NCBI GenBank assembly: GCA_963704455.1
Contig: OY969905.1
Coordinates: 2,852,001 to 2,916,000 of the forward strand
Direction: 5' to 3'
Source: DASTCZ01 sp963704455
Lineage (GTDB): Bacteria; Acidobacteriota; Terriglobia; Acidiferrales; UBA7541
Length of the DNA: 64,000 bases
Below, in pieces: positions 34,014 through 42,076 of this stretch. The notes beneath the pieces are model-generated. The model was given only the letters and a program-made list of their open reading frames with translations, ran no database searches and was not told the origin of the DNA. How positions within the stretch are numbered: the first letter of the stretch is position 1; every line of letters begins with the position of its first letter. Position numbers and translations under genes: made by a program.

Positions 34014-35216
34014 ATGAGAAAGCGATTCGTGTTCTGGTTGGTTTCCGCGGTTGCTTTTGCGCTTGCCGCTGCCGTCCCTTCTTTCGCGCAGGACACGCAG
34101 CAAACGGCTGCCCAGCAAGCCGCTCAACAAGCGGAAGACATGCGCATCGCCGCGCAGTCTTGCACCACCGGACCCGTCACATTGCCGCAGCGATTGCAGG
34201 GCGCGCCCTGGACCGAAACGCTCAAGCAGGGTGACTACGTCGTGCGCGACTATCATTTCCGCTCCGGCGAATCGCTGCCCGAAGTGAAGCTCCATTACTA
34301 CACGCTCGGCGCGCCGCAAAAAGAAGCGAACGGCCGCGTGACGAACGCCGTAATCATCATGCACGGCACCGGCGGCACGGGCAGGCAATTTCTCTCCGCG
34401 GGATTCGCTGGAGTCCTCTTCGGCCCCGGACAATTGCTTGACGCGCATCGCTACTTCATCATCCTGCCCGACGGCATCGGCCATGGCTGCTCGAGTAAGC
34501 CCAGCAATGGCCTCCACACGAGGTTCCCACATTACGATTACGATGACATGGTCGCGTTGCAGCACGCCGTCGTCGCCGATGCTCTCGGAGTGAATCACCT
34601 TTTGCTTGTGATGGGCACTTCGATGGGCTGCATGCATTCGTGGGTGTGGGGCGAGACATATCCCGACTTCATGGAAGCGCTCGTCCCGCTTGCCTGCCAG
34701 ACAGTCGAAATCGCCGGACGCAACCGCATCATGCGGAAAATGATCACAACCGCCATCACCAGCGACCCTGCATGGAACAACGGTGAATACACAGCTCCGA
34801 TTCACGGCTTGCAGGAAGCGATTGATGTCCTTTTGCTGATGGGCAGCGCGCCGCTGCAATGGCAGAAAAATTATCCCACGCGCGAAAGGGCCGACGCATA
34901 TCTCGAACAGCAACGCAAAGCGCGCATCGCCACTACCGACGCGAACGACATGCTCTATTACTTCGACGCCTCTCGGAATTACAATCCGGATCCCGATCTC
35001 GAAAAAATCAATGCCAAAGTGCTGTTCATCAATTCCGCCGACGATCAAATTAATCCGCCGGAACTCGGCATCGCCGACCGCGAAATCAAGCGAGTGAAGG
35101 ACGGCCGGTTTATCTTGCTTCCCATCACCGACCAGACTCGCGGCCACGGCACGCACACCATCCCCGCAATCTGGGGCGTTTATCTCGGTGAATTGCTCCA
35201 TTCGCTAGGGCGCTAG
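34014..35216 (+). CDS. Exported alpha/beta hydrolase related to homoserine O-acetyltransferase (MetX)
   Basis: About 400 residues. The signal peptide is MRKRFVFWLVSAVAFALAAA ending near SFAQ. The fold is MetX-like: nucleophile Ser in VMGTSMGCMHSW, acid in FINSADDQINPPE, His in RGHGTHT. Unlike MetX it is exported and lies away from methionine genes, so an esterase-type role is more likely than acyl transfer. The open frame starts at 33918, inside the M13 gene; ATG 34014 was chosen because it has GAGGAAAG upstream and starts the signal peptide. A Gln/Ala-rich spacer (QQTAAQQAAQQAEDM) follows the signal. The stop is just one base before the GTG of the next gene. Confidence 0.8.
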   Translation: MRKRFVFWLVSAVAFALAAAVPSFAQDTQQTAAQQAAQQAEDMRIAAQSCTTGPVTLPQRLQGAPWTETLKQGDYVVRDYHFRSGESLPEVKLHYYTLGAPQKEANGRVTNAVIIMHGTGGTGRQFLSAGFAGVLFGPGQLLDAHRYFIILPDGIGHGCSSKPSNGLHTRFPHYDYDDMVALQHAVVADALGVNHLLLVMGTSMGCMHSWVWGETYPDFMEALVPLACQTVEIAGRNRIMRKMITTAITSDPAWNNGEYTAPIHGLQEAIDVLLLMGSAPLQWQKNYPTRERADAYLEQQRKARIATTDANDMLYYFDASRNYNPDPDLEKINAKVLFINSADDQINPPELGIADREIKRVKDGRFILLPITDQTRGHGTHTIPAIWGVYLGELLHSLGR

Positions 35217-35217
35217 C

Positions 35218-36384
35218 GTGAAGGCCCAATTCATTCTGTTTCTTCCGGGGTTTCTTGTTGAAAGCCCGTTCCTTTGGTTGGCCGCCTGCGCGCTTGCGAT
35301 CGGCTCCTACTATTTGATTTACCGGCTTTGCGGAAAGGTCAAGCCAGCCTGGCTTCCGCTGGTTCCCGCCGCGATGACGGCGATCTTGATGTATGGGCCC
35401 ATCTGGAATGTATTCGAGAATATCTTCGGCGCCTTTCTTGGAGGCAAGGGGCTTCCTCCGCCTCAATACTGGCCGGCTATTCCATTTCCCAAATTGTTTT
35501 ACGACGTTTTCTTTTTCGTCGGCTTGAAAGAAGAGTTCGTGAAAGCGCTGCCTGTCTTGTTGTGCGCCTTCCTGGCCCCAAAAATCGCAGCTGCTTTTGC
35601 GCGCCCTCTGGAGATTCACGAGCCGCTCGATGGAATCCTAATCGCCACAGGTTCGGCGCTTGGTTTCACGCTTTGCGAAACAATGCTTGGATTCCTTCCC
35701 GGCGTGGTGCACACGAGCGGCCTTTCCGCCGAATTGGATCTCCTGATCCGCCGGATCGGCGGTGACATTGCCGGTCACGTCGCTTACAGCGGATATTTCG
35801 GATATTTCATCGGCCTCGCGATGTTGAGGCCGAAGAACCGTTGGGTCACGATCGGCATCGGCTGGCTTAGCGCCGCGATGTTGCACACGATTTGGGACTA
35901 CTCCGCTGATTCGTTCCCCATCCTTCTCGGTGTGGGAATTATTGCCTACGGATTCCTCGGCGCGGCCATTTTGAAGGCGCGGCAGATTTCCCCTTTCCGC
36001 GCGCAGAATCTTGGGACGCAAGTCCATACCGGAGGCCAGGCGCCTCCGCCATCGGGTCCGGCGGCGGGGCACGCATCCGCGCCCGTGGCGCAAGCACTCA
36101 CATTTCTTGTGACGGGCCAGCGGCTGCTATTAACTCCCGGGCGGCGTCTCACGGAATCAGAGATGCCCGGTCTCAAGTCCTCCGCGGGAAACGGCGTCGT
36201 AGCCGAAGTCACGCGCCATCCCACGAACCCGAATCTGCTCGGTCTGCGCAACCTCTCCACCGTTTCGTGGAGGGCTTCAACTTCCACGGGTGAGACGCGC
36301 GAAATTCCCAGCGGCAAAACAATTCGTCTCGCGCCGGGCACTGCCGTGCAATTTGCCAGCGTCCGCGGAGAAATTCTGTTATGA
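35218..36384 (+). CDS. PrsW-like intramembrane protease with C-terminal soluble domain
   Basis: 388 residues. Seven or so membrane segments carry the PrsW/CPBP-like motifs: EE-x-x-K in FVGLKEEFVKALP, EPLDGILIATGSALGFTLCE with a conserved Glu, GHVAYSGYFGYFIGL and AAMLHTIWDY with His residues that bind zinc in this superfamily. PrsW of Bacillus cleaves an anti-sigma factor. After a Pro/Gly-rich linker (about 270-290) comes a beta-rich domain (LTFLVTGQRLLLTPG, GLRNLSTVSWRAST, LAPGTAVQFASV) that looks FHA-like or filamin-like by eye. The GTG start lies one base after the upstream stop, and the stop overlaps the next gene, so it belongs to the same operon. Confidence 0.72.
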   Translation: MKAQFILFLPGFLVESPFLWLAACALAIGSYYLIYRLCGKVKPAWLPLVPAAMTAILMYGPIWNVFENIFGAFLGGKGLPPPQYWPAIPFPKLFYDVFFFVGLKEEFVKALPVLLCAFLAPKIAAAFARPLEIHEPLDGILIATGSALGFTLCETMLGFLPGVVHTSGLSAELDLLIRRIGGDIAGHVAYSGYFGYFIGLAMLRPKNRWVTIGIGWLSAAMLHTIWDYSADSFPILLGVGIIAYGFLGAAILKARQISPFRAQNLGTQVHTGGQAPPPSGPAAGHASAPVAQALTFLVTGQRLLLTPGRRLTESEMPGLKSSAGNGVVAEVTRHPTNPNLLGLRNLSTVSWRASTSTGETREIPSGKTIRLAPGTAVQFASVRGEILL

Positions 36385-37097
36385 ACGATCGCCCGCAAGA
36401 GATTCCTGCGCCGATCGCGAGACGCCCGAGCAAAGCGGGGCCGCTCGCATTGGTGGTCGTGGTCGCCGCCGTCGCCGCGGGCTGCGTTTATTTTTTCATG
36501 AGGTCACGATTCGATGGCGCGCTCTCCGGCGAGTGGCAGAGCACCTCCTCGGATAGCACCGAAGTTTGGACACGCACATGGCAGGTCAGCCAATTCGGCG
36601 GCTACCAGGTTGCCGAAACTTTAAGCGATTCCGGCAGCATGGACAGCATCGGATCCAATCATGTCCTCATCCTTCAATCCACCACCATGGGAAAAATTCC
36701 CGTCCCTTTCCGTTTTGACGGACAGGAAAAAGTTTTTTTCACCGGGCCGCCACTCGGCCCCGAAGGCAATCGCGAGTGGGACTGGAGCACGAAAGACCGC
36801 GGCATTCCGCCTCCCGAGAAGCTCACGTTCGTGGGAACGTGGGTCACATCCGCGCCGCAGCACCACCTTACCGGGTCGATGTCTCTCACCATCGGCTATG
36901 ACGCAAGCTACAAACTCACCGCGGACTACCACGGAAGCGGCAAGCTGCAAGCCAAGGGAGGCGCCTACTCGATCTTTTCGGGCTCCGGCGCGCAGATTGA
37001 TACAGGAACTTACACCGCGAACGGTTCGGATCGGGTCGTGTTCCACAGCGCGGACGCAAATAAGGCGCCGACGACCTGGACCCGCGTGCAACATTGA
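36381..37097 (+). CDS. Membrane-anchored protein of unknown function
   Basis: 238 residues: short cytoplasmic N-terminus, one membrane helix (PLALVVVVAAVAAGCVYFFM, residues 21-40), then an outer beta-rich domain with many aromatic and Thr/Ser residues (SGEWQSTSSDSTEVWTRTWQ; GSMSLTIGYDASYKL; GTYTANGSDRVVF). It could be a single lipocalin-like barrel, but I cannot name a family. Its ATG overlaps the stop of the PrsW-like gene as ATGA, so the two are translated together. It may be a partner or substrate of that protease; this is inference from position only. Confidence 0.6.
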   Translation: MNDRPQEIPAPIARRPSKAGPLALVVVVAAVAAGCVYFFMRSRFDGALSGEWQSTSSDSTEVWTRTWQVSQFGGYQVAETLSDSGSMDSIGSNHVLILQSTTMGKIPVPFRFDGQEKVFFTGPPLGPEGNREWDWSTKDRGIPPPEKLTFVGTWVTSAPQHHLTGSMSLTIGYDASYKLTADYHGSGKLQAKGGAYSIFSGSGAQIDTGTYTANGSDRVVFHSADANKAPTTWTRVQH

Positions 37098-37170
37098 TGC
37101 GCCCCCTTCCCGTGAATTCTGTTCGCGACTCACCGCGGCGCATGATCGCTTACGAATACGCCGTCGAGCC

Positions 37171-37620
37171 TTACGATTGGCGCAACGCGGTTCTTATCTG
37201 CTCGAGATGCTGCTTGTTGTGCGATGCAACTTTGTCGAATTCATCCTTCAAAGTCCGGACGCCGGTTCCGCTGTGAACGAACTCGAGATGGCCGTGCTCG
37301 TCGTAGTGAATCTTCGCGTAATAAATGATCCCCGCGCGCGAGGACTCGTAAAGATTTCGCGAAAGCCCGAGCGGCCGCCGCGGGTAATCCAGGCTGCGCG
37401 CCCACGCATCCTGATCGAAGGCCCAGATCACGCCGCGCCCCTCGCTCAGAACTCGCCGGATCCGGTCGAACAACACCGTCTCCGCATCGGCAAGGTGATG
37501 GAGGACGAACCGCGCCGTCCACTTACCGGGCCCGTAGCTGCGGTCCAACTCGGAGTCGCTGAGTTGAAAAAGCTCTAACGTCTCATCCCGCGTCGCTTCC
37601 AGCTTCTCAATTATCTGCAT
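37171..37620 (-). CDS. DinB/YfiT-like metal-binding protein
   Basis: 149-residue four-helix bundle of the DinB superfamily. The probable metal ligands are His in RFVLHHLADAETVL and His in FDKVASHNKQHLEQIRTAL, as in DinB/YfiT proteins, some of which are thiol-dependent transferases. The frame stays open upstream to 38238 through the repeat region, but family similarity begins at MQIIEKLEATRDETLELFQL, so the ATG at 37620 was chosen. It converges on the unknown membrane-anchored gene. Confidence 0.8.
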   Translation of the reverse strand: MQIIEKLEATRDETLELFQLSDSELDRSYGPGKWTARFVLHHLADAETVLFDRIRRVLSEGRGVIWAFDQDAWARSLDYPRRPLGLSRNLYESSRAGIIYYAKIHYDEHGHLEFVHSGTGVRTLKDEFDKVASHNKQHLEQIRTALRQS

Positions 37621-37790
37621 GCCATGCCTCCCGCCTGCGGAATACTGTATGTCACTTCTTGTGATTCGGGATGATGCGACTTTCCCGCGCGCGGCCGGGA
37701 TTCGTTCCAAATTGGACGGGCGATTGGCTTCCCGGTTCTTCTCCCGACAGAAACCATGGAGTCGCGTACCCTCCCCCCCCCACCTTTTTT
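37621..37790. other. Non-coding spacer before the repeat cluster
   Basis: Upstream of the DinB-like gene I see no gene, RNA or promoter that I can support. It contains a run of nine C at 37773-37781. With the following repeats it makes a gene-free stretch of about 650 bases up to the insertion sequence. Confidence 0.5.
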
Positions 37791-38176
37791 GTAAGTGGTA
37801 GGCAACACTGGTAGTTACGGGAAAGAGTGTCTGTAAGTGGTAGAAAACAAAGGGCGATTCTTGAGGCGTTTGCGAGTTTCCTCGTAAGTGGTAGGCAACA
37901 CTGGTAGTTACGGGGTGAACGTATCGAGTAACACGGGCTGAAGCCTGTGTTACGCACACCGTTGAAGGCCGAGAGGGGGGCACCCCCATCTTTTTGTAAG
38001 AGTAACGCAACAAAGGAGTTACAGGCGAAACGGCCGGTAAGAGTAACGCAGCATTGGACTTACGGGCTTTTGGGCGAATTCGCCGGTAAGCCGTTCCATC
38101 TAAAGAGGTTGCGGGTGCGGCTGCACTGAACTTGTGCAATACGCTCCGTAAGAGTATCGCAGCATTGGAGTTACGG
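37791..38176 (+). repeat. Cluster of six GTAAG...TTAC repeats, about 30 bases each
   Basis: Units start at 37791, 37833, 37884, 37996, 38037 and 38148. Type A (37791, 37884): GTAAGTGGTAGGCAACACTG then GTAGTTACGGG; 37833 is a decayed version that keeps only the first half. Type B (37996, 38037, 38148): GTAAGAGTAACGCARCA then TTGGASTTACGGG-like. All full units begin GTAA and end TTAC, so each can form a weak stem. Start-to-start distances are 42, 51, 112, 41 and 111. The unequal spacing and divergence speak against CRISPR; a REP-like or transposable short element is more likely. Confidence 0.8.
37928..37953. repeat. Hairpin inside the repeat cluster
   Basis: GTAACACGGGCT (37928-37939) and AGCCTGTGTTAC (37942-37953) pair over 12 positions with one G-T wobble and a two-base loop. 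Such CGGGCTGAAGCC-like hairpins look like dispersed REP elements. It shares the GTAA/TTAC ends of the neighbouring units. Confidence 0.7.
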
Positions 38177-38272
38177 GAATCCATGCCTACCGGCAGGCAG
38201 GCTGCAGGGGGACGTTCGAATTGTACCAGACCGTACATTTCTTCTTATACTATATGATTTGCCGGAAGTCAA

Positions 38273-38288
38273 GGGAAATCAGGACGGG
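38273..38288. repeat. Left target-site duplication of the insertion sequence
   Basis: GGGAAATCAGGACGGG, identical to 39723-39738. The two copies flank the element exactly at its terminal inverted repeats. Confidence 0.9.
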
Positions 38289-39722
38289 TGTCGTTAGCAC
38301 ATGATATGTCCGGTCTATTAGCAGATGAAATGTCCGCTTTACACAGGCGGCTTGGAGTAGACCTCCGGTCCGGAGGTGGGCGTGATGAGCTACTCCAGAG
38401 CTGCGACGGAGCGGGCGATGAAAGCACAAGAAGTGATTTTGCGGGTGATCGGCAAGCAGATGACCTGGCTTCAAGCGGCCCAGGTGTTGCGCGTCGGTCC
38501 GCGGCAGATGCGGCGGCTGTATTGGCGCTATCAGCGGTTCGGCTATGACGGACTGTGGGATCGCCGGACGGGAACACCTTCTCCGAAGCGCGTGAAGCTG
38601 GAGGTGGTCGAAAAGGTGTTGGTTTTGTACCGGGAGAAGTATTCCGATTTCAGCGTGAAGCATTTTCACGAGAAGCTCGAGGAGGAGCACGGCATCCGGC
38701 TCAGCTACACCTGGGTGAAGCTGGCGCTGCAAGGCGCCGGACTGGTGGCGAAAGAACGGCAGCGAGGCATGCACCGGCGGCGGCGCGAACGAAGACCGAT
38801 GGCCGGGATGATGCTGCACATCGACGGCAGCAAGCATCGCTGGCTGGGCCAAGAGCAGTGGCACGACTTGATCGTGGTGCTGGACGATGCGACCAGCGAG
38901 GTGTACTACGCGCAGTTGGTCGAGGAGGAATCGACACCGACGGTAATGATCGCGTTGCGCGAAGTGGTCGAGCGGCAAGGAGTGTTTTGCTCGCTTTACA
39001 GCGACCGGGCAAGCCATTTCTGGGTAACCCCGAAAGCCGGAGAGCCGGTGGACCGGCAGCGGCTAACGCAGGTGGGGCGGGCGTTGAGTGATTTGAGGAT
39101 TCAGATGATTCCGGCCTACTCGCCGCAAGCACGTGGACGAAGCGAGCGGAACTTCGGCACCTGGCAGCGGCGGCTGCCGCAAGAGTTGCGGCTGCGCGGG
39201 ATCGCGACGATCGAAGAAGCCAACCGTTTTCTCGGCGAGAGCTATATCGCGGAGTTCAACCGGAAATTCGCTGTGGCGGCGACGGAACCAGTCAGCGCCT
39301 TTGTGCCGGCGACCGGGAAAGATCTGGACCGGATCTTCTCGCTGCAGCAGGAGCGGGTGGTGAACCGTGACAACACGGTGAGTTGGGGCGGCCGGACGTT
39401 GCAGATCGAACGGGTGCGCTGGCGCGGGACGCTGGCGGGTTGCCGGGTGACGGTGTGCGAACATCTGGATGGGCGGCTGAGTTTGTATTACGGACCCCAG
39501 TGTGTCGGACAGTTTGCTGGCGAAAATAACGAACCGAAATCGGCGGCGGAAAAGGGCTGTGGAAAAGACGCTGCGCTTGGGAATCCCGCGCAAACCGCGG
39601 GATTCCCACTTTCCCACAGCCCCGACGACGGCGCGGTGAATGTAGTTTGAGGAGCAGAAGGAAAATCAAAAGCGGACACATCACTTGCTAACAACTGCGG
39701 TCATTTCGATTTGCTAACAACA
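38289..39722 (+). mobile_element. Complete IS element, IS1202/ISNCY type, 1434 bp
   Basis: Bounded by imperfect inverted repeats: the left end TGTCGTTAGCACATGATATG and the reverse complement of the right end TGTTGTTAGCAAATCGAAAT. Each end holds two tandem copies of a TTAGCA...ATGTCCG-like unit, so the ends are about 50 bases long and finish with GTCCGCTTT. It is flanked by 16-base direct repeats, and long target duplications are characteristic of IS1202-type elements. A single intact transposase gene fills it. The intact frame, complete ends and perfect duplication suggest a recent insertion. Confidence 0.88.
38385..39650 (+). CDS. IS1202/ISNCY-type DDE transposase
   Basis: About 421 residues. 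An N-terminal helix-turn-helix (AMKAQEVILRVIGKQMTWLQ, then AAQVLRVGPRQMRRLYWRYQ) binds the ends. The RNase H-like core shows HIDGSKHRWLG (first Asp), VVLDDATSEVYYAQL, YSDRASHFW, and AYSPQARGRSERNFGTWQRR with the Glu. The C-terminal part (VNRDNTVSWGGRTLQIERVR) is the usual SH3-like end domain. ATG 38385 is preferred to the in-frame GTG at 38376 because GGAGG ends just before that GTG and is better spaced for the ATG. No frameshift seen; it should be active. Confidence 0.9.
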   Translation: MSYSRAATERAMKAQEVILRVIGKQMTWLQAAQVLRVGPRQMRRLYWRYQRFGYDGLWDRRTGTPSPKRVKLEVVEKVLVLYREKYSDFSVKHFHEKLEEEHGIRLSYTWVKLALQGAGLVAKERQRGMHRRRRERRPMAGMMLHIDGSKHRWLGQEQWHDLIVVLDDATSEVYYAQLVEEESTPTVMIALREVVERQGVFCSLYSDRASHFWVTPKAGEPVDRQRLTQVGRALSDLRIQMIPAYSPQARGRSERNFGTWQRRLPQELRLRGIATIEEANRFLGESYIAEFNRKFAVAATEPVSAFVPATGKDLDRIFSLQQERVVNRDNTVSWGGRTLQIERVRWRGTLAGCRVTVCEHLDGRLSLYYGPQCVGQFAGENNEPKSAAEKGCGKDAALGNPAQTAGFPLSHSPDDGAVNVV

Positions 39723-39738
39723 GGGAAATCAGGACGGG
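39723..39738. repeat. Right target-site duplication of the insertion sequence
   Basis: GGGAAATCAGGACGGG, identical to 38273-38288. It directly follows the right inverted repeat ending GCTAACAACA. Confidence 0.9.
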
Positions 39739-39746
39739 GAGGCCAA

Positions 39747-40172
39747 TTAATCGAATAGGGCAGGAATGAGTGCGGCCAGATCAGCGAGTCGCCGGGGTTG
39801 CAGAGCCTCAAATTCCTTTTGGGGGACCTTGGCGTATTTCCATTGTTTGTCAGTGAGCTTGCAGGCGTTTTCGCACCATCGTGCGGCGGCAACATCCTTG
39901 CGGAGAACGTCCACGTTTTCCTGGCCTTTGGTTTCAATAAGCCAGTGCGTGCCCGACTTATCTATGGCTACGAAATCGGGTTCGTAGTTTCGGAGACTCA
40001 TCGCCGTGTCCGTGTATTCGATCGTGAAGCCGAATGCGCGCGGAAGTTTTGAGAATGATTTCACGTCGGTCGCGTTATCAAGGAACTTGGCGAATTCGCG
40101 CGCGAAATCGTTGTCGCAGGGCACCAGATTGAGGATGCACTTCACGCCTTCCCATACGCGAACGGCTTGCAA
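39747..40172 (-). pseudogene. C-terminal remnant of a type III restriction enzyme R subunit
   Basis: About 135 residues read like the very end of a DEAD-type restriction R subunit: ILNLVPCDNDFAREFAKFLD, IEYTDTAMSLRNYEPDFVAID, WLIETKGQE and ARWCENACKLTDKQWKYAKV, with the endonuclease-like PDF...ETK triad (Pro-Asp, Glu-x-Lys). The helicase domain and methylase partner are missing. The frame begins within another remnant (a GIY-YIG start) at about 40156-40172, so it has no start of its own. Very likely a leftover of a lost restriction system. Confidence 0.75.
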
Positions 40173-40200
40173 GAATGTATACGGTGTAGGTCTTGCTCAT
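40156..40200 (-). pseudogene. N-terminal remnant of a GIY-YIG nuclease gene
   Basis: ATG at 40200 gives MSKTYTVYILASRSR, the typical beginning of small GIY-YIG proteins (the first GIY motif as VYILAS). After Arg15 the similarity ends, the second tyrosine motif is absent, and the sequence passes into the restriction-subunit remnant in another frame. It shows that a GIY-YIG gene once stood here, comparable to the intact one behind tRNA-Asn. The call rests on only 15 residues. Confidence 0.5.
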
Positions 40201-40254
40201 GGTGTTTGGCAAAGGGACGACAGCACGCGCGGAATGTGCGTCCGGAGCGAGTTG

Positions 40255-40866
40255 CTAGTGGGATGTTTGCTGTTTTGGTTTCGGAGGGGTGGTTGTGGAG
40301 CTGTTCGGCTTCGCGGTTCCCGACTTGGGCTTGCTTGATTTCGTGGTGGTTGAGGTTGACTTCGAGTTGCGCGACTTGGCGTTGCTTGACGCCGTGTTGC
40401 TTGATTTCGCGGTGTTTGACGTGGAGTTATTCGATTTCGGAGCGGTCGATTTAGGGCTCGAGATGGTCTGCGAAGTTTGCCCCGCGTTGACGGGAAGGCC
40501 CGGCACATAGCGGCGCCGGAGCTCGTTCACGGTCATGTCACCCTTGCGAACCCGGACGAGAGTGAGCGTGCCATCCGGCTTTGACTGGTAGGACGCGAAA
40601 ATAGTGTCTCCGGCGCGGAAATCGGAGAGCTTCAGGGCTTTATTCTGTTCGTCGAAGAACTGGGTCTTGTCCGTGGTCTGAAAGACGGTGGCGATTTCGG
40701 TGGGCTTCAAGAGGATCAGCGCGTTGTGCGCGCGGTCCACCGATGAGACGACAAAAAATTCGTCGCTGGGAGTGGAAGACGAACTCTGGGCATGCGCCGA
40801 AACCACTATGAGCGTCAAGACGGCAGACAGCGCGGCGAAGATGATCGCACTACGGAGCTTATTCAT
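40255..40866 (-). CDS. Secreted protein with Ser/Thr/Asn/Lys-rich tail
   Basis: 203 residues. Signal peptide MNKLRSAIIFAALSAVLTLI ending near AHAQ. A small beta-rich domain follows (EFFVVSSVDRAHNALILLKP, LSDFRAGDTIFASYQSKPDG, TLTLVRVRKGDMTVNELRR), perhaps an OB-like or SH3-like fold. The last 75 residues are low-complexity repeats of SKS, SNT and TTK type, likely disordered. The ATG at 40866 overlaps the end of the permease gene by eight bases (ATGAATAA), so it is translated with it and probably belongs to the export system. I cannot name a function. Confidence 0.65.
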   Translation of the reverse strand: MNKLRSAIIFAALSAVLTLIVVSAHAQSSSSTPSDEFFVVSSVDRAHNALILLKPTEIATVFQTTDKTQFFDEQNKALKLSDFRAGDTIFASYQSKPDGTLTLVRVRKGDMTVNELRRRYVPGLPVNAGQTSQTISSPKSTAPKSNNSTSNTAKSSNTASSNAKSRNSKSTSTTTKSSKPKSGTAKPNSSTTTPPKPKQQTSH

Positions 40867-42076
40867 AACGGAGCGCCTCAATCGGATCAAGAGATGCGGC
40901 CTTGCGGGCCGGGTAATAACCAAAGATCACGCCGACAGCGGCGGAGAAGAAAACCGAGATGGCCACGGAAGAAGGCGGAACGAGCGTGGGCCATTTGAGC
41001 ATCGCCGAAACCGCGTTGGACGCGAAGAAACCAAAGATGACACCAATGGCGCCGCCGAACATACTGAGAGCGACAGCTTCGCTTAAGAACTGGCGGCGGA
41101 CGTCGGATTCGGTTGCGCCGACAGCCATGCGAACGCCGATTTCGCGGGTCCGCTCGGTGACGGAAACGAGCATGATATTCATGATGCCGATGCCGCCGAC
41201 AACGAGGGAGACCGAAGCGATGACGGCAAGGAGAAGCTCCATGACGGTGACGGATTGCGCGCGAGCCTGCGCGAGGTCCGTGGGATTGCGAATGATGAAG
41301 TCATCCGGCTCGTCCGAGCGGAGGTGGTGACGCTGGCGCAGGAGCGCGGCGACCTGCTGTTGAGCGGGATCCATGTCGTCGGAGGAGTCAGCGGAAACGG
41401 TAATGCTCTGCAACCAGTAAATCCCCGCGAGCTTCTTCATCACCGTGGTGTAGGGGAGGATGAGAGTGTCATCCTGATCCTGCCCGTAAGGATTCAGTCC
41501 CTTGGGAATCAGTTGGCCGATGACCCGGAAAGGCAGCGAAGAGATGCGGATGGTCTGGCCGATGGGGTTGTTATCGCCGAATAGGTTCTGAGCGACGGTG
41601 CGGCCGATGAGGCAAACATCGGCTTCCGTGTCCACATCGTGGTCGCTGAAGGCGCTGCCCCGCTGAAGCGGCCAGTGACGGATCTGGAGCAGATCGGGCG
41701 AAGCTCCAGTCACGCGAGTGCCCCAGTTCTGGTTGCCGTAAACGACCTGCACGCTTGAGCCGACGCCTGGAGAGACCCGGCTAATCATTGGAATCTGTTC
41801 CTGGATGGCTTTGGCGTCGCCGGGGGTAAGCGTTTTGGTAGCTTGATTGCCGAGGCGGACGCCGCCGAGATTTACGCTGCCGGCATTGATGGTGATAATG
41901 TTTTCGCCCAGGCTGTTGATCTGATCCTGAATTTGCTGGGAGGCGCCTTCGCCGATCGCCACTGTGCAGATGACGGCGCCGACACCGATAATGATGCCGA
42001 GCATCGTGAGAGCGGTGCGCATCTTGTTCCGCCCAAGCGCACGGAACGCCACGCGCAGGACTTCTGTAAGTTTCAT
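40859..42076 (-). CDS. MacB-like ABC transporter permease (no ATPase domain)
   Basis: 405 residues: an N-terminal helix (RTALTMLGIIIGVGAVICTV), a periplasmic domain of the MacB-PCD type (about 45-265), and three C-terminal helices with VGGIGIMNIMLVSVTERTRE and RMAVGATESDVRRQFLSEAV. It is the permease half of a MacAB-type tripartite pump or signalling complex. The N-terminal nucleotide-binding domain of E. coli MacB is absent, and no separate ATPase gene is in the cluster. It overlaps the adaptor stop by four bases upstream and the secreted-protein start downstream. Confidence 0.88.
   Translation of the reverse strand: MKLTEVLRVAFRALGRNKMRTALTMLGIIIGVGAVICTVAIGEGASQQIQDQINSLGENIITINAGSVNLGGVRLGNQATKTLTPGDAKAIQEQIPMISRVSPGVGSSVQVVYGNQNWGTRVTGASPDLLQIRHWPLQRGSAFSDHDVDTEADVCLIGRTVAQNLFGDNNPIGQTIRISSLPFRVIGQLIPKGLNPYGQDQDDTLILPYTTVMKKLAGIYWLQSITVSADSSDDMDPAQQQVAALLRQRHHLRSDEPDDFIIRNPTDLAQARAQSVTVMELLLAVIASVSLVVGGIGIMNIMLVSVTERTREIGVRMAVGATESDVRRQFLSEAVALSMFGGAIGVIFGFFASNAVSAMLKWPTLVPPSSVAISVFFSAAVGVIFGYYPARKAASLDPIEALRYE

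Noticed and set aside
37791..38176. CRISPR array
   Set aside because: The repeats come in two diverged subtypes, the spacing ranges from 41 to 112 bases, one unit is half decayed, and no cas gene is present.
37621..38238. N-terminal extension of the DinB-like protein through the repeats
   Set aside because: The extension only translates the GTAAG repeats into a repeated peptide (PVTTSVAYHL); the family begins at MQIIEKLEAT.
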